Assembly (NCBI GenBank): GCA_034769895.1
Contig: CM068368.1
Coordinates: 336,621,076-336,685,075, forward strand
Direction of reading: 5' to 3'
Length of the DNA stretch: 64,000 nucleotides
Origin: Magicicada septendecula
Taxonomy: Eukaryota; Arthropoda; Insecta; Hemiptera; Cicadidae
Position 1 is the first letter of the stretch; every line of letters begins with the position of its first letter. The position numbers were made by a program, and so were the translations under genes. A model generated the notes under the pieces. It worked only from the letters and a program-made list of their open reading frames with translations. It did not search any database and was not told where the DNA came from. Positions 27,048-38,747 of this stretch are shown piece by piece.

Positions 27048-27287
27048 TTATATTTGATTCCCTTTGAAAGTTTCTATTAAGCTCCTTCTGTTATTTTTAA
27101 AATTACTTACTCTTCTGTATTCCGTACTTAGGATGTTAAGTACATTAACTAGTCCATTGTTCATTATCTCCCACTCTTCCCGTGTTTTTATTAATTTCCT
27201 TTGATGCATTTGTCTCATTTTCTTTGTCTTCATTTCCATGTGCTTAATATTCTCTTTGTTTCTGTTAGGTTTCTTTTCAGATAACAA
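27048..27287 (-). pseudogene. Gag downstream remnant, unit 6
   Basis: As unit 4. Confidence 0.5.
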
Positions 27288-27409
27288 TACACTTTTGTCT
27301 TTTTTATTTTCTATTTCATTACTACCTTCTATTTTCTGATCTACTGGTTCCTGTCATTGTTTAATCCTTCCATTAACAGTCTACGATCATTTATTATTTC
27401 TTCTCTATA

Positions 27410-28087
27410 CTATTCTAATTGTTGTTTCACTTGTTGTTTCAATTCCTCTTTATTCTTCTCACTCTCTTCCTTCAACAGTCTTTTTAATTCTTCGTTACTT
27501 TGTCTAATCTCCTCCTTCAACTGTTGTAAAGTTTCATTATTGCTTTCGATTTTTTTATTTAATTCTTCATTATCTTCCCTCATTTGTTTCTTCAGTTCTT
27601 CAGTATTTTGTTTTAATAAGTTTTCATTATCTACTCTCATTTGTTTAAACTCTTCTTGGTTACTATCCATTTTCTTGTTAAGTGTTTCGATATTCTTTTC
27701 ATTATTTTGATCTATTTTTTCAATATCCTCCTTCATTTGTTTCAATGTTTGATTACTGCTTTCGATTTTTTTATTCGATTCTTCACTATTTTGTTTCAAT
27801 GTTTCATTATGTTTTCTTGAGTTTTCGTTTAATGATTCTAATTTTTTATTTAATTCTTCCTCTCTTTTTTCCTCATTCCTTTTTAGGAATTCCATTATGC
27901 CATCCCATCTCATTTCTTCTGCAGTCCTATTTGGTTCTCTTTGTGTGGGTTTTTTTGGTTGGTCCCCTGGGATATCCCTTACCACTGTTTCTATTTCTTC
28001 AGTCGCTGTTACTTCCTTCGCCTCCATGTTCAATTCTATTTCTTCTCCCTCCGTACGTTTACGTGACGTTGCTCTTCTCCTTGACAT
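27410..28087 (-). CDS. Coiled-coil Gag, unit 6 (225 aa)
   Basis: Identical in protein sequence to units 4 and 5. Confidence 0.6.
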   Translation of the reverse strand: MSRRRATSRKRTEGEEIELNMEAKEVTATEEIETVVRDIPGDQPKKPTQREPNRTAEEMRWDGIMEFLKRNEEKREEELNKKLESLNENSRKHNETLKQNSEESNKKIESSNQTLKQMKEDIEKIDQNNEKNIETLNKKMDSNQEEFKQMRVDNENLLKQNTEELKKQMREDNEELNKKIESNNETLQQLKEEIRQSNEELKRLLKEESEKNKEELKQQVKQQLE

Positions 28088-28458
28088 CTCTGTTGCTTAA
28101 ACGTAGCCCCCACTAGAGTAGAAAATGCTATAACACTCACAATAAGAATACAAAGTTATTCTATCTCTAGCCTCACTAGTTGGGCTCCAATTCTGTAACA
28201 CTAAGAGATTACTTCCGTATCTATCTTAAGCCTCACTGTTGGGATCTCCAATTTTGTAACACTACGGGTTATTTAGTCACACGTTGGTTGCGTCAATTCT
28301 GTAACACTACGGGAATTCTCTCCCGTATCTATTTTAAGCCTCACTGTTGGGATCGCCAATTCTGTAACGTTAAGATTTATTCGTACTATCTAAATTGTAC
28401 TTGGTTTGTATTTTAAGGATGAGTATGTTGTCAGGGTAATGTTAGTTGAGCGCCAATT

Positions 28459-30507
28459 TGCAATCAAATGTTGCAAATAAAATTTATTGATAAATTGGTA
28501 ATTAATTTTGCATATAGCATAAGGGTTTCTTTTTCTTCTATATTTTTATCTTTTGTAATCTTTTATTCAACATAATATTATGACTATTAATGCTCAGTAA
28601 GGCAGATTCAAATCAGGTGCCATACTTTCCTTGTTGGTAGTGTTACCAACTTATGCTAGTTGATGAAAAAATTAACATTCATTAATATGGTGTATATAAT
28701 ATCATATACATTTTAATTATCCATTAAATAAAGAAAAGAAAACCTTTTATCTGTTGTTATTGAACTCAAATCGTTTATCCTTTTTGAAATTTTTTTTAAG
28801 GGACAGTAATAATTGTTAACGAAGTATGACCGGTTGTTCTTTAAATATGCTCAGAATGGCAGCAGTAGCTCTTATATCTCAAGGCAGACCTATCTGTACT
28901 TTAATAATTACTAAATAAAATACAAATAGAATGGTTTTACATTAGATCCTTTTGACTACGGTATAAACTACAAATATCTTAGGAAAAGTACCAAAATACA
29001 TGGGCTTATAATAAATTACAGAGTGGTTTTACAAGAGTCTATTAAGAAGTTTACAATGTTCAGTGTCTAGGTTATGTTGATTTATGTGTTTTCAATGTCT
29101 AATACACTTTAAATGGTTATATTACCATATATTAATAGTTTTTTACACTGAAAACAAGATTGTTCATTAATTATTTTCACAGTGAAGGTTCAAAAATAGT
29201 TTTAATCAAAAGTGTAAACAGTGTCTTTGAAAAGTGTAACTTAGGCCATTAAGGTAATTTCTTCAGTTTAGTTATTTAGCTAAAATACTTCCCTTCCTGG
29301 ATAGGTCGATCTTGTTTCTTCATATGTTAATTGGTTTCCTTCTTTTGAACAATGTTGTACTTCTTTCTTCTAAATATTTAGTTTTGTAATATAATTTAAC
29401 TTTAATTAGGTTCACTGATGTTAAATTCAAAATATGTTGGATTGGTCTCTCGTATTTTTATATATCAACGTTTCTCGTTTAAATCTAATAATGGACTCCT
29501 CTTTATTCAATTTATAACATATCAGTTGCTAAGGCCTATAACTTAGCTTTCATTGGTTTAAATTGTGTCATCTGTAGTTACTATGGTTCTCTCTGAGCCT
29601 CAAAATAAACAAACTTCTAATATTTTACTTTAAATTTTCTTAAAATTGTTATACCTTTTTTATCTGATCTCTGATCTTTAATATACTAGTATCTTTGCGT
29701 TTCTGATGGAACACTGATTGTTTTGATACCACTTTTGATTATCTTCCATTACATATTTCCTGAGTTACCATTTCACACTTTTAACTATTTGTACAAAATT
29801 ATTATTAGTTCTTTTTGTACTCTTCACTTTACTAAAACGATTGGATACAATCAGTAATAACATAGTTCAACCTGACATTAAAACTCTTTTTTCAAATTCC
29901 TTAACTATCTAGGCCTAACATGCCTAGTTTAACAAATTTCTCTTATTATAATTTTGGTACCCTTCCATTAACATTAACATTTGTTTTATTAATATTACAA
30001 CATATATTATTAATCAATATCAAACAACTAATTACTAATAATTATTAGTAAACATATGACAATTCTCATTAAACTTCTGGATACAATCCAGTTTTTATAA
30101 ACATAATAAAACATGGTAAGTAGTTCCCAAAACATTGTCCTCCTTACTTAATAACTTCACTATCTCAAAACACAACGATTAAAACATTGTTTATAATTAA
30201 TCACTTCCCTCATAAACATAACACAACTCTTAATAAACTTATGAATTAATTTCCACTCTCACACACCTAGTGGGATTAGTATTAGTATAGTAAGTATTTC
30301 TAAAACATTGTCCTCCTTACTTACTAACTTTAATAGTTTAAACATAACTATTAGAACATTATTTAACATTAATCAGTAATAATAAACCTACAATTGGTAG
30401 TCCTTGAAAGAGGCTACCTTATGTTTCCTGGTACTTTTCTAGGATTTATAAACATATTTTACTCATGTAATTACACAACAAGAAGATGGGCAAAATATCA
30501 TGTAACA
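28459..30507 (-). repeat. LTR between units 6 and 7 (mosaic)
   Basis: Early part has the interior variant GTTGGTAGTG (about 28633). The late part has the outer variants ATACAATCAG and TTCTAGGATT. It is the reciprocal mosaic of the LTR at 13495-15543. Confidence 0.85.
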
Positions 30508-30590
30508 TAATACCCCTCCCCCAGAAAACGGGTTATTTTAGTAATAAACTGATTACTTAAATAAGCTGATTTATATAACAAGTGCTGCTC

Positions 30591-31085
30591 TTAATTTTCA
30601 TAATATTTTTTAATTTCAGCTTGATTGTACACGCCCTTTACTTTATTAGTTTCTGGAATGGTCAATTCATAGGTATTATTCCCTTTATCCCTGGTTATCC
30701 TATACGGTCCTGTATACAATAATAATTTTTTAGCTATTCCTTCTGCAGAACTTGGTAAATGCCTGTTTTTCAGTAACACCTTTTCTCCCACATTGTATTT
30801 TAAAATCTTATTTTTATTCTTTTCTTCCTCATGGTTTCAGGTATTGGGTTGTGATGAATTTTCTTAGGTTGGGTTATTATATAATAATTTACAAATAACT
30901 TCTTTTTCTTCTCGGGCGAATCTAAGAAAATATATTATTTTTTTCTTCATTTTCCTTATATAGGTGGTTACCAACTGATTTTTCCTTTCCTCTGAGGTTT
31001 CTTTTCTTTCTTCCTCTGCTTTATCTCCTGTTCTGGTTGATTCCTTAATTGGGGTTATCAATTCCTCCCTAACTTTAAATGGCAT
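30591..31085 (-). pseudogene. Integrase C-terminal remnant, unit 7
   Basis: As unit 4. The flanking LTR carries a CCTACAATTGG variant shared with the start of unit 8. Confidence 0.65.
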
Positions 31086-32035
31086 GGTGAATGCATATCG
31101 GCTGTGAGTGATACTATTCTGACCTATTCCTCACCCGACCATTCACCATGGTACAGTGCTCATTGGCCCCTGCCCATAATAATAATTTTTGAGTGGCGCC
31201 GTAGCTTTCTACACTCTTAAAAAATGGTAACTATTGCGTTACTTTAAACACCCTTGGAATCGTGTTGCCTTCTTAACTCTTCTCGTTCTTATAATTTGCA
31301 TCCCAGCAGCTCCCCTTACTTTTATATTATTGATTTTCAGTTTTGGTAAAATCCTTGGTATATTTCTTCTCTTCTATTTAATTTCATTTCTTAGTTAATT
31401 GATTCATTTGCCACAGTGTTATTCATCTCCTTTTTCAATACCCCTTTTTAGCAATTAAAACTATGGTTATTGTTATTCTATTTATTTCCAGACATCGATT
31501 CTTCTTCTGCAAGTTCAGGCTTTCATTTATTTGTTTTAAGTACTTATTCTCTTCATTCAGTATGATCCCCTTATTATCGTTCTTAACCATCATATTCTCT
31601 TCCAAAACCTGTATTGGTGGGTTATTTGTTTATGTTTTCTTAAATCTTCACTTGTCATTACAATTATCATTATCTTTCCTTCTCATTTCTCAAATAGTTG
31701 CCTTGTCGGTAATCATACAATCAGTCCCTTTTCTCTATAGTTTGTTTGGAATTAGTTTAACCATGATCCATAATTTCATCTGTACTGGTCGTTCGGATCA
31801 CTCTGGTGTGCAGAACTATTTCCGTCCTTGTGATATAGATCTCACTATTGCTACCTTATACAGCAATTCTTCTAATACTACATGTTCATTACTATTTAGG
31901 CCTACCTCAATCACTTTATCATTTTGCTTATTAAATAAATATGTTAATGGTATATCAATTGTTTATGCTATCACTGATATTTTACTTCTGGTGTATTCGA
32001 CTTAACTATGGATTTACTTAATGTTTTACTTACTG

Positions 32036-32275
32036 TTATATTTGATTCGCTTTGAAAGTTTCTATTAAGCTCCTTCTGTTATTTTTAAAATTACTTACTC
32101 TTCTGTATTCCGTACTTAGGATGTTAAGTACATTAACTAGTCCATTGTTCATTATCTCCCACTCTTCCCGTGTTTTTATTAATTTCCTTTGATGCATTTG
32201 TCTCATTTTCTTTGTCTTCATTTCCATGTGCTTAATATTCTCTTTGTTTCTGTTAGGTTTCTTTTCAGATAACAA
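32036..32275 (-). pseudogene. Gag downstream remnant, unit 7
   Basis: 79 codons with a private G to A change in FKANQI. The 13-bp deletion is present. Confidence 0.5.
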
Positions 32276-32397
32276 TACACTTTTGTCTTTTTTATTTTCT
32301 ATTTCATTACTACCTTCTATTTTCTGATCTACTGGTTCCTGTCATTGTTTAATCCTTCCATTAACAGTCTACGATCATTTATTATTTCTTCTCTATA

Positions 32398-33075
32398 CTA
32401 TTCTAATTGTTGTTTCACTTGTTGTTTCAATTCCTCTTTATTCTTCTCACTCTCTTCCTTCAACAGTCTTTTTAATTCTTCGTTACTTTGTCTAATCTCC
32501 TCCTTCAACTGTTGTAAAGTTTCATTATTGCTTTCGATTTTTTTATTTAATTCTTCATTATCTTCCCTCATTTGTTTCTTCAGTTCTTCAGTATTTTGTT
32601 TTATTAAGTTTTCATTATCTACTCTCATTTGTTTAAACTCTTCTTGGTTACTATCCATTTTCTTGTTAAGTGTTTCGATATTCTTTTCATTATTTTGATC
32701 TATTTTTTCAATATCCTCCTTCATTTGTTTCAATGTTTGATTACTGCTTTCGATTTTTTTATTCGATTCTTCACTATTTTGTTTCAATGTTTCATTATGT
32801 TTTCTTGAGTTTTCGTTTAATGATTCTAATTTTTTATTTAATTCTTCCTCTCTTTTTTCCTCATTCCTTTTTAGGAATTCCATTATGCCATCCCATCTCA
32901 TTTCTTCTGCAGTCCTATTTGGTTCTCTTTGTGTGGGTTTTTTTGGTTGGTCCCCTGGGATATCCCTTACCACTGTTTCTATTTCTTCAGTCGCTGTTAC
33001 TTCCTTCGCCTCCATGTTCAATTCTATTTCTTCTCCCTCCGTACGTTTACGTGACGTTGCTCTTCTCCTTGACAT
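32398..33075 (-). CDS. Coiled-coil Gag, unit 7 (225 aa)
   Basis: Has NENLIKQ instead of NENLLKQ, a change shared only with unit 8, while keeping the KQQV insertion of the interior units. Confidence 0.6.
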   Translation of the reverse strand: MSRRRATSRKRTEGEEIELNMEAKEVTATEEIETVVRDIPGDQPKKPTQREPNRTAEEMRWDGIMEFLKRNEEKREEELNKKLESLNENSRKHNETLKQNSEESNKKIESSNQTLKQMKEDIEKIDQNNEKNIETLNKKMDSNQEEFKQMRVDNENLIKQNTEELKKQMREDNEELNKKIESNNETLQQLKEEIRQSNEELKRLLKEESEKNKEELKQQVKQQLE

Positions 33076-33351
33076 CTCTGTTGCTTAAACGTAGCCCCCA
33101 CTAGAGTAGAAAATGCTATAACACTCACAATAAGAATACAAAGTTATTCTATCTCTAGCCTCACTAGTTGGGCTCCAATTCTGTAACACTAAGAGATTAC
33201 TTCCGTATCTATCTTAAGCCTCACTGTTGGGATCTCCAATTTTGTAACACTACGGGTTATTTAGTCACACGTTGGTTGCGTCAATTCTGTAACACTACGG
33301 GAATTCTCTCCCGTATCTATTTTAAGCCTCACTGTTGGGATCGCCAATTCT

Positions 33352-33389
33352 GTAACGTTAAGATTTATTCGTAACGTTAAGATTTATTC
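33352..33389. repeat. 19-bp tandem duplication in the leader of unit 7
   Basis: GTAACGTTAAGATTTATTC occurs twice in a row here and once in all other units. It adds 19 bp to this unit. Confidence 0.9.
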
Positions 33390-34005
33390 GTACTATCTAA
33401 ATTGTACTTGGTTTGTATTTTAAGGATGAGTATGTTGTCAGGGTAATGTTAGTTGAGCGCCAATTTGCAATCAAATGTTGCAAATAAAATTTATTGATAA
33501 ATTGGTAATTAATTTTGCATATAGCATAAGGGTTTCTTTTTCTTCTATATTTTTATCTTTTGTAATCTTTTATTCAACATAATATTATGAATATTAATGC
33601 TCAGTAAGGCAGATTCAAATCAGGTGCCATACTTTCCTTGTTGGGAGTGTTACCAACTTATGCTAGTTGATGAAAAAATTAACATTCATTAATATGGTGT
33701 ATATAATATCATATACATTTTAATTATCCATTAAATAAAGAAAAGAAAACCTTTTATCTGTTGTTATTGAACTCAAATCGTTTATCCTTTTTGAAATTTT
33801 TTTTAAGGGACAGTAATAATTGTTAACGAAGTATGACCGGTTGTTCTTTAAATATGCTCAGAATGGCAGCAGTAGCTCTTATATCTCAAGGCAGACCTAT
33901 CTGTACTTTAATAATTACTAAATAAAATACAAATAGAATGGTTTTACATTAGATCCTTTTGACTACGGTATAAACTACAAATATCTTAGGAAAAGTACCA
34001 AAATA

Positions 34006-34038
34006 CGAGGGCTATCCAGAAAGTAACAGACGTTTTGA
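34006..34038 (+). repeat. Mariner terminal inverted repeat, left
   Basis: 33 bp, perfectly complementary to 35308-35340. Confidence 0.95.
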
Positions 34039-34104
34039 AATAAAAAATTTACAAAATGAAAAAACAAAATTTTATTATATACATTTGAAAGGTACACTCT
34101 TAAG

Positions 34105-35178
34105 CTATTTTTCTACATAATCGCCATTCAAATTAAGGCACTTATCATACCGTGGCACAAGTTTTTCAATACCGTCTCTGTAGAAATCTGCCGCCTGCGA
34201 TTTCAACCACTGGTTTACACCGGCATGCAGTTCGGCGTCAGTATCAAAGCGTTGTGTAGCGAGCCATGTCTTCATCGCTGGGAAGAGGTGATAGTCGCTC
34301 GGCGCCAAATCCGGGCTGTATGGTGGATGATCGAACACCTCCCATCCAAAACTATCGAAGAGCTCTCGGGTACGATTGGCCGTGTGTGGACGTGCGTTGT
34401 CGTGAAAAAACAAAACCTTCGCACTAAGTTTTCCCCGACGCTTGTTTTGTATCGCGCGCCTTAACTTTCTCAGTGTTTCACAATACCTCTCTGAGTTAAT
34501 TGTTGTGCCACGTTCAAGAAAATCAACGAGAATCACTCCTTTAGAGTCCCAAAACACAGTAGCCATGATCTTTCTTGCTGACAGCGTTTGCAAACACTTC
34601 CTTGGTTTCTTGGGAGAATTTGTGTGTCCCCATTCCATCGACTGCCTTTTTGTTTCACTATTGACATGCTTCACCCAAGTCTCGTCCCCAGTTACGATAC
34701 GATCGATAACTTTGTTACCATTTTTGTCGTAATCTTCGAGGAAAGTTAGTGCTGCAGCCAGTCTCTGTTTTTTGTGGTCTTCCGTTAGGATTTTCGGAAT
34801 CCACCTAGCACAAAATTTGTGGTAACCAAGCTTTTCCGCCACAATTTCATGCACCAAACTCCGTGAAATTTGGGGAAATTGTTTCGAAAGTTCCGTAATC
34901 GTGAAACGACGATCTTCACGAATTTTGTCGTTGATTTTCATCACCAGTTCATCAGTCACATGGCTAGGTCTACCACTGCGGTCCTCATCGTGAACATTGG
35001 TACGGCCATTTTTAAAATCAATGCACCATTGCCTCACTCGGCTTTCACTCATTATTCCTTTTCCGTACACATCACAAAGTTGGCGATAAATTTCAATTGG
35101 TTTGTGATTTTTTGCGAACAAAAACCTAATCACAGAACGCACCTCACAAGTGGCGGGATTTTCTATTGCAGCGCACAT
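34105..35178 (-). CDS. Mariner transposase (357 aa, intact)
   Basis: Cuts and pastes the element at TA sites. The N-terminal DNA-binding part (about residues 10-115) contains QWCIDFKNGR and RSGRPS, typical of mariner helix-turn-helix domains. A linker motif WIPKILTED lies at about 126-134. The catalytic triad is visible as D165 in VTGDETW, D260 in FFHDNARPHT and D295 in YSPDLAPSDYHLF, with 34 residues between the last two, which is the DD34D signature of mariner. Length is close to the family norm of about 345. The ATG at 35178 is preceded by the right-end untranslated region, and the TAG stop lies about 67 bp from the left inverted repeat. No frameshift or stop was seen, so it is potentially active. 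The product would act in the nucleus. Confidence 0.95.
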   Translation of the reverse strand: MCAAIENPATCEVRSVIRFLFAKNHKPIEIYRQLCDVYGKGIMSESRVRQWCIDFKNGRTNVHDEDRSGRPSHVTDELVMKINDKIREDRRFTITELSKQFPQISRSLVHEIVAEKLGYHKFCARWIPKILTEDHKKQRLAAALTFLEDYDKNGNKVIDRIVTGDETWVKHVNSETKRQSMEWGHTNSPKKPRKCLQTLSARKIMATVFWDSKGVILVDFLERGTTINSERYCETLRKLRRAIQNKRRGKLSAKVLFFHDNARPHTANRTRELFDSFGWEVFDHPPYSPDLAPSDYHLFPAMKTWLATQRFDTDAELHAGVNQWLKSQAADFYRDGIEKLVPRYDKCLNLNGDYVEK

Positions 35179-35307
35179 TTTAACACGTCACAGAGAGCAA
35201 AGTAAGAGGGGCACAGACCGCACGCTACCACAGCTGGTTGCGTACTGAGTGTAGGAACGTTCCGACACCAAGATGGCGGCTCTATCCCCGCCCACCGCCG
35301 CGGTCGG

Positions 35308-35340
35308 TCAAAACGTCTGTTACTTTCTGGATAGCCCTCG
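35308..35340 (-). repeat. Mariner terminal inverted repeat, right
   Basis: 33 bp, perfectly complementary to the left repeat, followed by the TA duplication. Confidence 0.95.
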
Positions 35341-36934
35341 TACATGGGCTTATAATAAATTACAGAGTGGTTTTACAAGAGTCTATTAAGAAGTTTACAA
35401 TGTTCAGTGTCTAGGTTATGTTGATTTATGTGTTTTCAATGTCTAATACACTTTAAATGGTTATATTACCATATATTAATAGTTTTTTACACTGAAAACA
35501 AGATTGTTCATTAATTATTTTCACAGTGAAGGTTCAAAAATAGTTTTAATCAAAAGTGTAAACAGTGTCTTTGAAAAGTGTAACTTAGGCCATTAAGGTA
35601 ATTTCTTCAGTTTAGTTATTTAGCTAAAATACTTCCCTTCCTGGATAGGTCGATCTTGTTTCTTCATATGTTAATTGGTTTCCTTCTTTTGAACAATGTT
35701 GTACTTCTTTCTTCTAAATATTTAGTTTTGTAATATAATTTAACTTTAATTAGGTTCACTGATGTTAAATTCAAAATATGTTGGATTGGTCTCTCATATT
35801 TTTATATATCAACCTTTCTCGTTTAAATCTAATAATGGACTCCTCTTTATTCAATTTATAACATATCAGTTGCTAAGGCCTATAACTTAGCTTTCATTGG
35901 TTTAAATTGTGTCATCTGTAGTTACTATGGTTCTCTCTGAGCCTCAAAATAAACAAACTTCTAATATTTTACTTTAAATTTTCTTAAAATTGTTATACCT
36001 TTTTTATCTGATCTCTGATCTTTAATATACTAGTATCTTTGAGTTTCTGATGGAACACTGATTGTTTTGATACCACTTTTGATTATCTTCCATTACATAT
36101 TTCCTGAGTTACCATTTCACACTTTTAACTATTTGTACAAAATTATTATTAGTTCTTTTTGTACTCTTCACTTTACTAAAACGATTGGATACAATCAGTA
36201 ATAACATAGTTCAACCTGACATTAAAACTCTTTTTTCAAATTCCTTAACTATCTAGGCCTAACATGCCTAGTTTAACAAATTTCTCTTATTATAATTTTG
36301 GTACCCTTCCATTAACATTAACATTTGTTTTATTAATATTACAACATATATTATTAATCAATATCAAACAACTAATTACTAATAATTATTAGTAAACATA
36401 TGACAATTCTCATTAAACTTCTGGATACAATCCAGTTTTTATAAACATAATAAAACATGGTAAGTAGTTCCCAAAACATTGTCCTCCTTACTTAATAACT
36501 TCACTATCTCAAAACACAACGATTAAAACATTGTTTATAATTAATCACTTCCCTCATAAACATAACACAACTCTTAATAAACTTATGAATTAATTTCCAC
36601 TCTCACACACCTAGTGGGATTAGTATTAGTATAGTAAGTATTTCTAAAACATTGTCCTCCTTACTTACTAACTTTAATAGTTTAAACATAACTATTAGAA
36701 CATTATTTAACATTAATCAGTAATAATAAACCTACAATTGGTAGTCCTTGAAAGAGGCTACCTTATGTTTCCTGGTACTTTTCTAGGATTTATAAACATA
36801 TTTTACTCATGTAATTACACAACAAGAAGATGGGCAAAATATCATGTAACATAATACCCCTCCCCCAGAAAACGGGTTATTTTAGTAATAAACTGATTAC
36901 TTAAATAAGCTGATTTATATAACAAGTGCTGCTC

Positions 36935-37427
36935 TTAATTTTCATAATATTTTTTAATTTCAGCTTGATTGTACACGCCCTTTACTTTATTAGTTTCTGG
37001 AATGGTCAATTCATAGGTATTATTCCCTTTATCCCTGGTTATCCTATACGGTCCTGTATACAATAATAATTTTTTAGCTATTCCTTCTGCAGAACTTGGT
37101 AAATGCCTGTTTTTCAGTAACACCTTTTCTCCCACATTGTATTTTAAAATCTTATTTTTATTCTTTTCTTCCTCATGGTTTCAGGTATTGGGTTGTGATG
37201 AATTTTCTTAGGTTGGGTTATTATATAATAATTTACAAATAACTTCTTTTTCTTCTCGGGCGAATCTAAGAAAATATATTATTTTTTCTTCATTTTCCTT
37301 ATATAGGTGGTTACCAACTGATTTTTCCTTTCCGCTGAGGTTTCTTTCTTTCTTCCTCTGCTTTATCTCCTGTTCTGGTTGATTCCTTAATTGGGGTTAT
37401 CAATTCCTCCCTAACTTTAAATGGCAT
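36935..37427 (-). pseudogene. Integrase C-terminal remnant, unit 8
   Basis: GPY/F end conserved. The six-T run, plus small changes near 37330, break the upstream frame, as in units 1 and 2. Confidence 0.65.
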
Positions 37428-38098
37428 GGTGAATGCATATCGGCTGTGAGTGATACTATTCTGACCTATTCCTCACCCGACCATTCACCATGGTACAGTG
37501 CTCATTGGCCCCTGCCCATAATAATAATTTTTGAGTGGCGCCGTAGCTTTCTACACTCTTAAAAAATGGTAACTATTGCGTTACTTTAAACACCCTTGGA
37601 ATCCTGTTGCCTTCTTAACTCTTCTCGTTATTGTAATTTGCATCCCAGCAGCTCCCCTTACTTTTATATTATTGATTTTCAGTTTTGGTAAAATCCTTGG
37701 TATATTTCTTCTCTTCTATTTAATTTCATTTCGTAGTTAATTGATTCATTTGCCACAGTGTTATTCATCTCCTTTTTCAATACCCCTTTTTAGCAATTAA
37801 AACTATGGTTATTGTTATTCTATTTATTTCCAGACATCGATTCTTCTTCTGCAAGTTCAGGCTTTCATTTATTTGTTTTAAGTACTTATTCTCTTCATTC
37901 AGTATGATCCCCTTATTATCGTTCTTAACCATCATATTCTCTTCCAAAACCTGTATTGGTGGGTTATTTGTTTATGTTTTCTTAAATCTTCACTTGTCAT
38001 TACAATTATCATTATCTTTCCTTCTCATTTCTCAAATAGTTACCTTGTCGGTAATCATACAATCAGTCCCTTTTCTCTATAGTTTGTTTGGAATTAGT

Positions 38099-38311
38099 TT
38101 AACCATGATCCATAATTTCATCTGTACTGGTCGTTCGGATCACTCTGGTGTGCAGAACTATTTCCGTCCTTGTGATATAGATCTCTGTTACCTTATACAG
38201 TAATTCTTCTAATACTACATGTTCATTACTATTTAGGCCTACCTCAATCACTTTATCATTTTGCTTATTAAATAAATATGTTAATGGTATATCAATTGTT
38301 AATGCTATCAC
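38099..38311 (-). other. Short unrecognised frame in unit 8
   Basis: A 70-codon frame with VIEVGLNSNEHVVLEELL. It exists because this unit differs from the others around 38185-38205. It shows no motif I recognise, and it may be a fragment of decayed pol or chance. Confidence 0.2.
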
Positions 38312-38372
38312 TGATATTTTACTTCTGGTGTATTCGACTTAACTATGGATTTACTTAATGTGTTACTTACTG

Positions 38373-38711
38373 TTATATTTGATTCCCTTTGAAAGTTTCT
38401 ATTAAGCTCCTTCTGTTATTTTTAAAATTACTTACTCTTCTGTATTCCGTACTTAGGATGTTAAGTACATTAACTAGTCCATTGTTCATCATCTCCCACT
38501 CTTCCCGTGTTTTTATTAATTTCCTTTGATGCATTTGTCTCATTTTCTTTGTCTTCATTTCCATGTGCTTAATATTCTCTTTGTTCCTGTTAGGTTTCTT
38601 TTCAGATAACAATACAGTTTTGTCTTTTTTATTTTCTATTTCATTACTACCTTCTATTTTCTGATCTACTGGTTCCTTTGACTGGTTCCTGTCATTGTTT
38701 AATCCTTCCAT
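38373..38711 (-). CDS. Gag downstream region, unit 8 (112 aa, longest form)
   Basis: Begins MEGLNNDRNQSKEPVDQK and continues into the Lys/Arg-rich helix seen as 79-codon remnants in the other units. It lies in exactly the same frame as the coiled-coil Gag upstream, separated by a single TAG at 38748-38750 and otherwise open. Units 1-7 have lost 13 bp between two copies of ACTGGTTCCT here, which breaks that frame. This terminal unit therefore looks closest to the ancestral Gag. The function beyond Gag-like assembly is unknown. Confidence 0.5.
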   Translation of the reverse strand: MEGLNNDRNQSKEPVDQKIEGSNEIENKKDKTVLLSEKKPNRNKENIKHMEMKTKKMRQMHQRKLIKTREEWEMMNNGLVNVLNILSTEYRRVSNFKNNRRSLIETFKGNQI

Positions 38712-38747
38712 TAACAGTCTACGATCATTTATTATTTCTTCTCTATA

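Larger units (their letters stand above)
34006..35340 (-). mobile_element. Mariner transposon, apparently complete
   Basis: Bounded by perfect 33-bp terminal inverted repeats that start CGAGGGCTATCCAGA and flanked by TA at 34004-34005 and 35341-35342. The other LTRs show the unbroken target, AAATACATGG. Its higher GC content stands out from the AT-rich LTR around it. It is present in only one of the LTRs, so it arrived after this LTR copy formed and has not spread through the array. Confidence 0.95.
33466..36851 (-). repeat. LTR between units 7 and 8, interrupted by a mariner
   Basis: LTR sequence with a 1,335-bp mariner plus a duplicated TA inserted. Removing 1,337 bp leaves the standard 2,049 bp. 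Confidence 0.85.

Noticed and set aside
35163-35345. 60-codon minus-strand frame at the right end of the mariner
   Set aside because: Runs through the inverted repeat and untranslated region of the transposon; not a gene.
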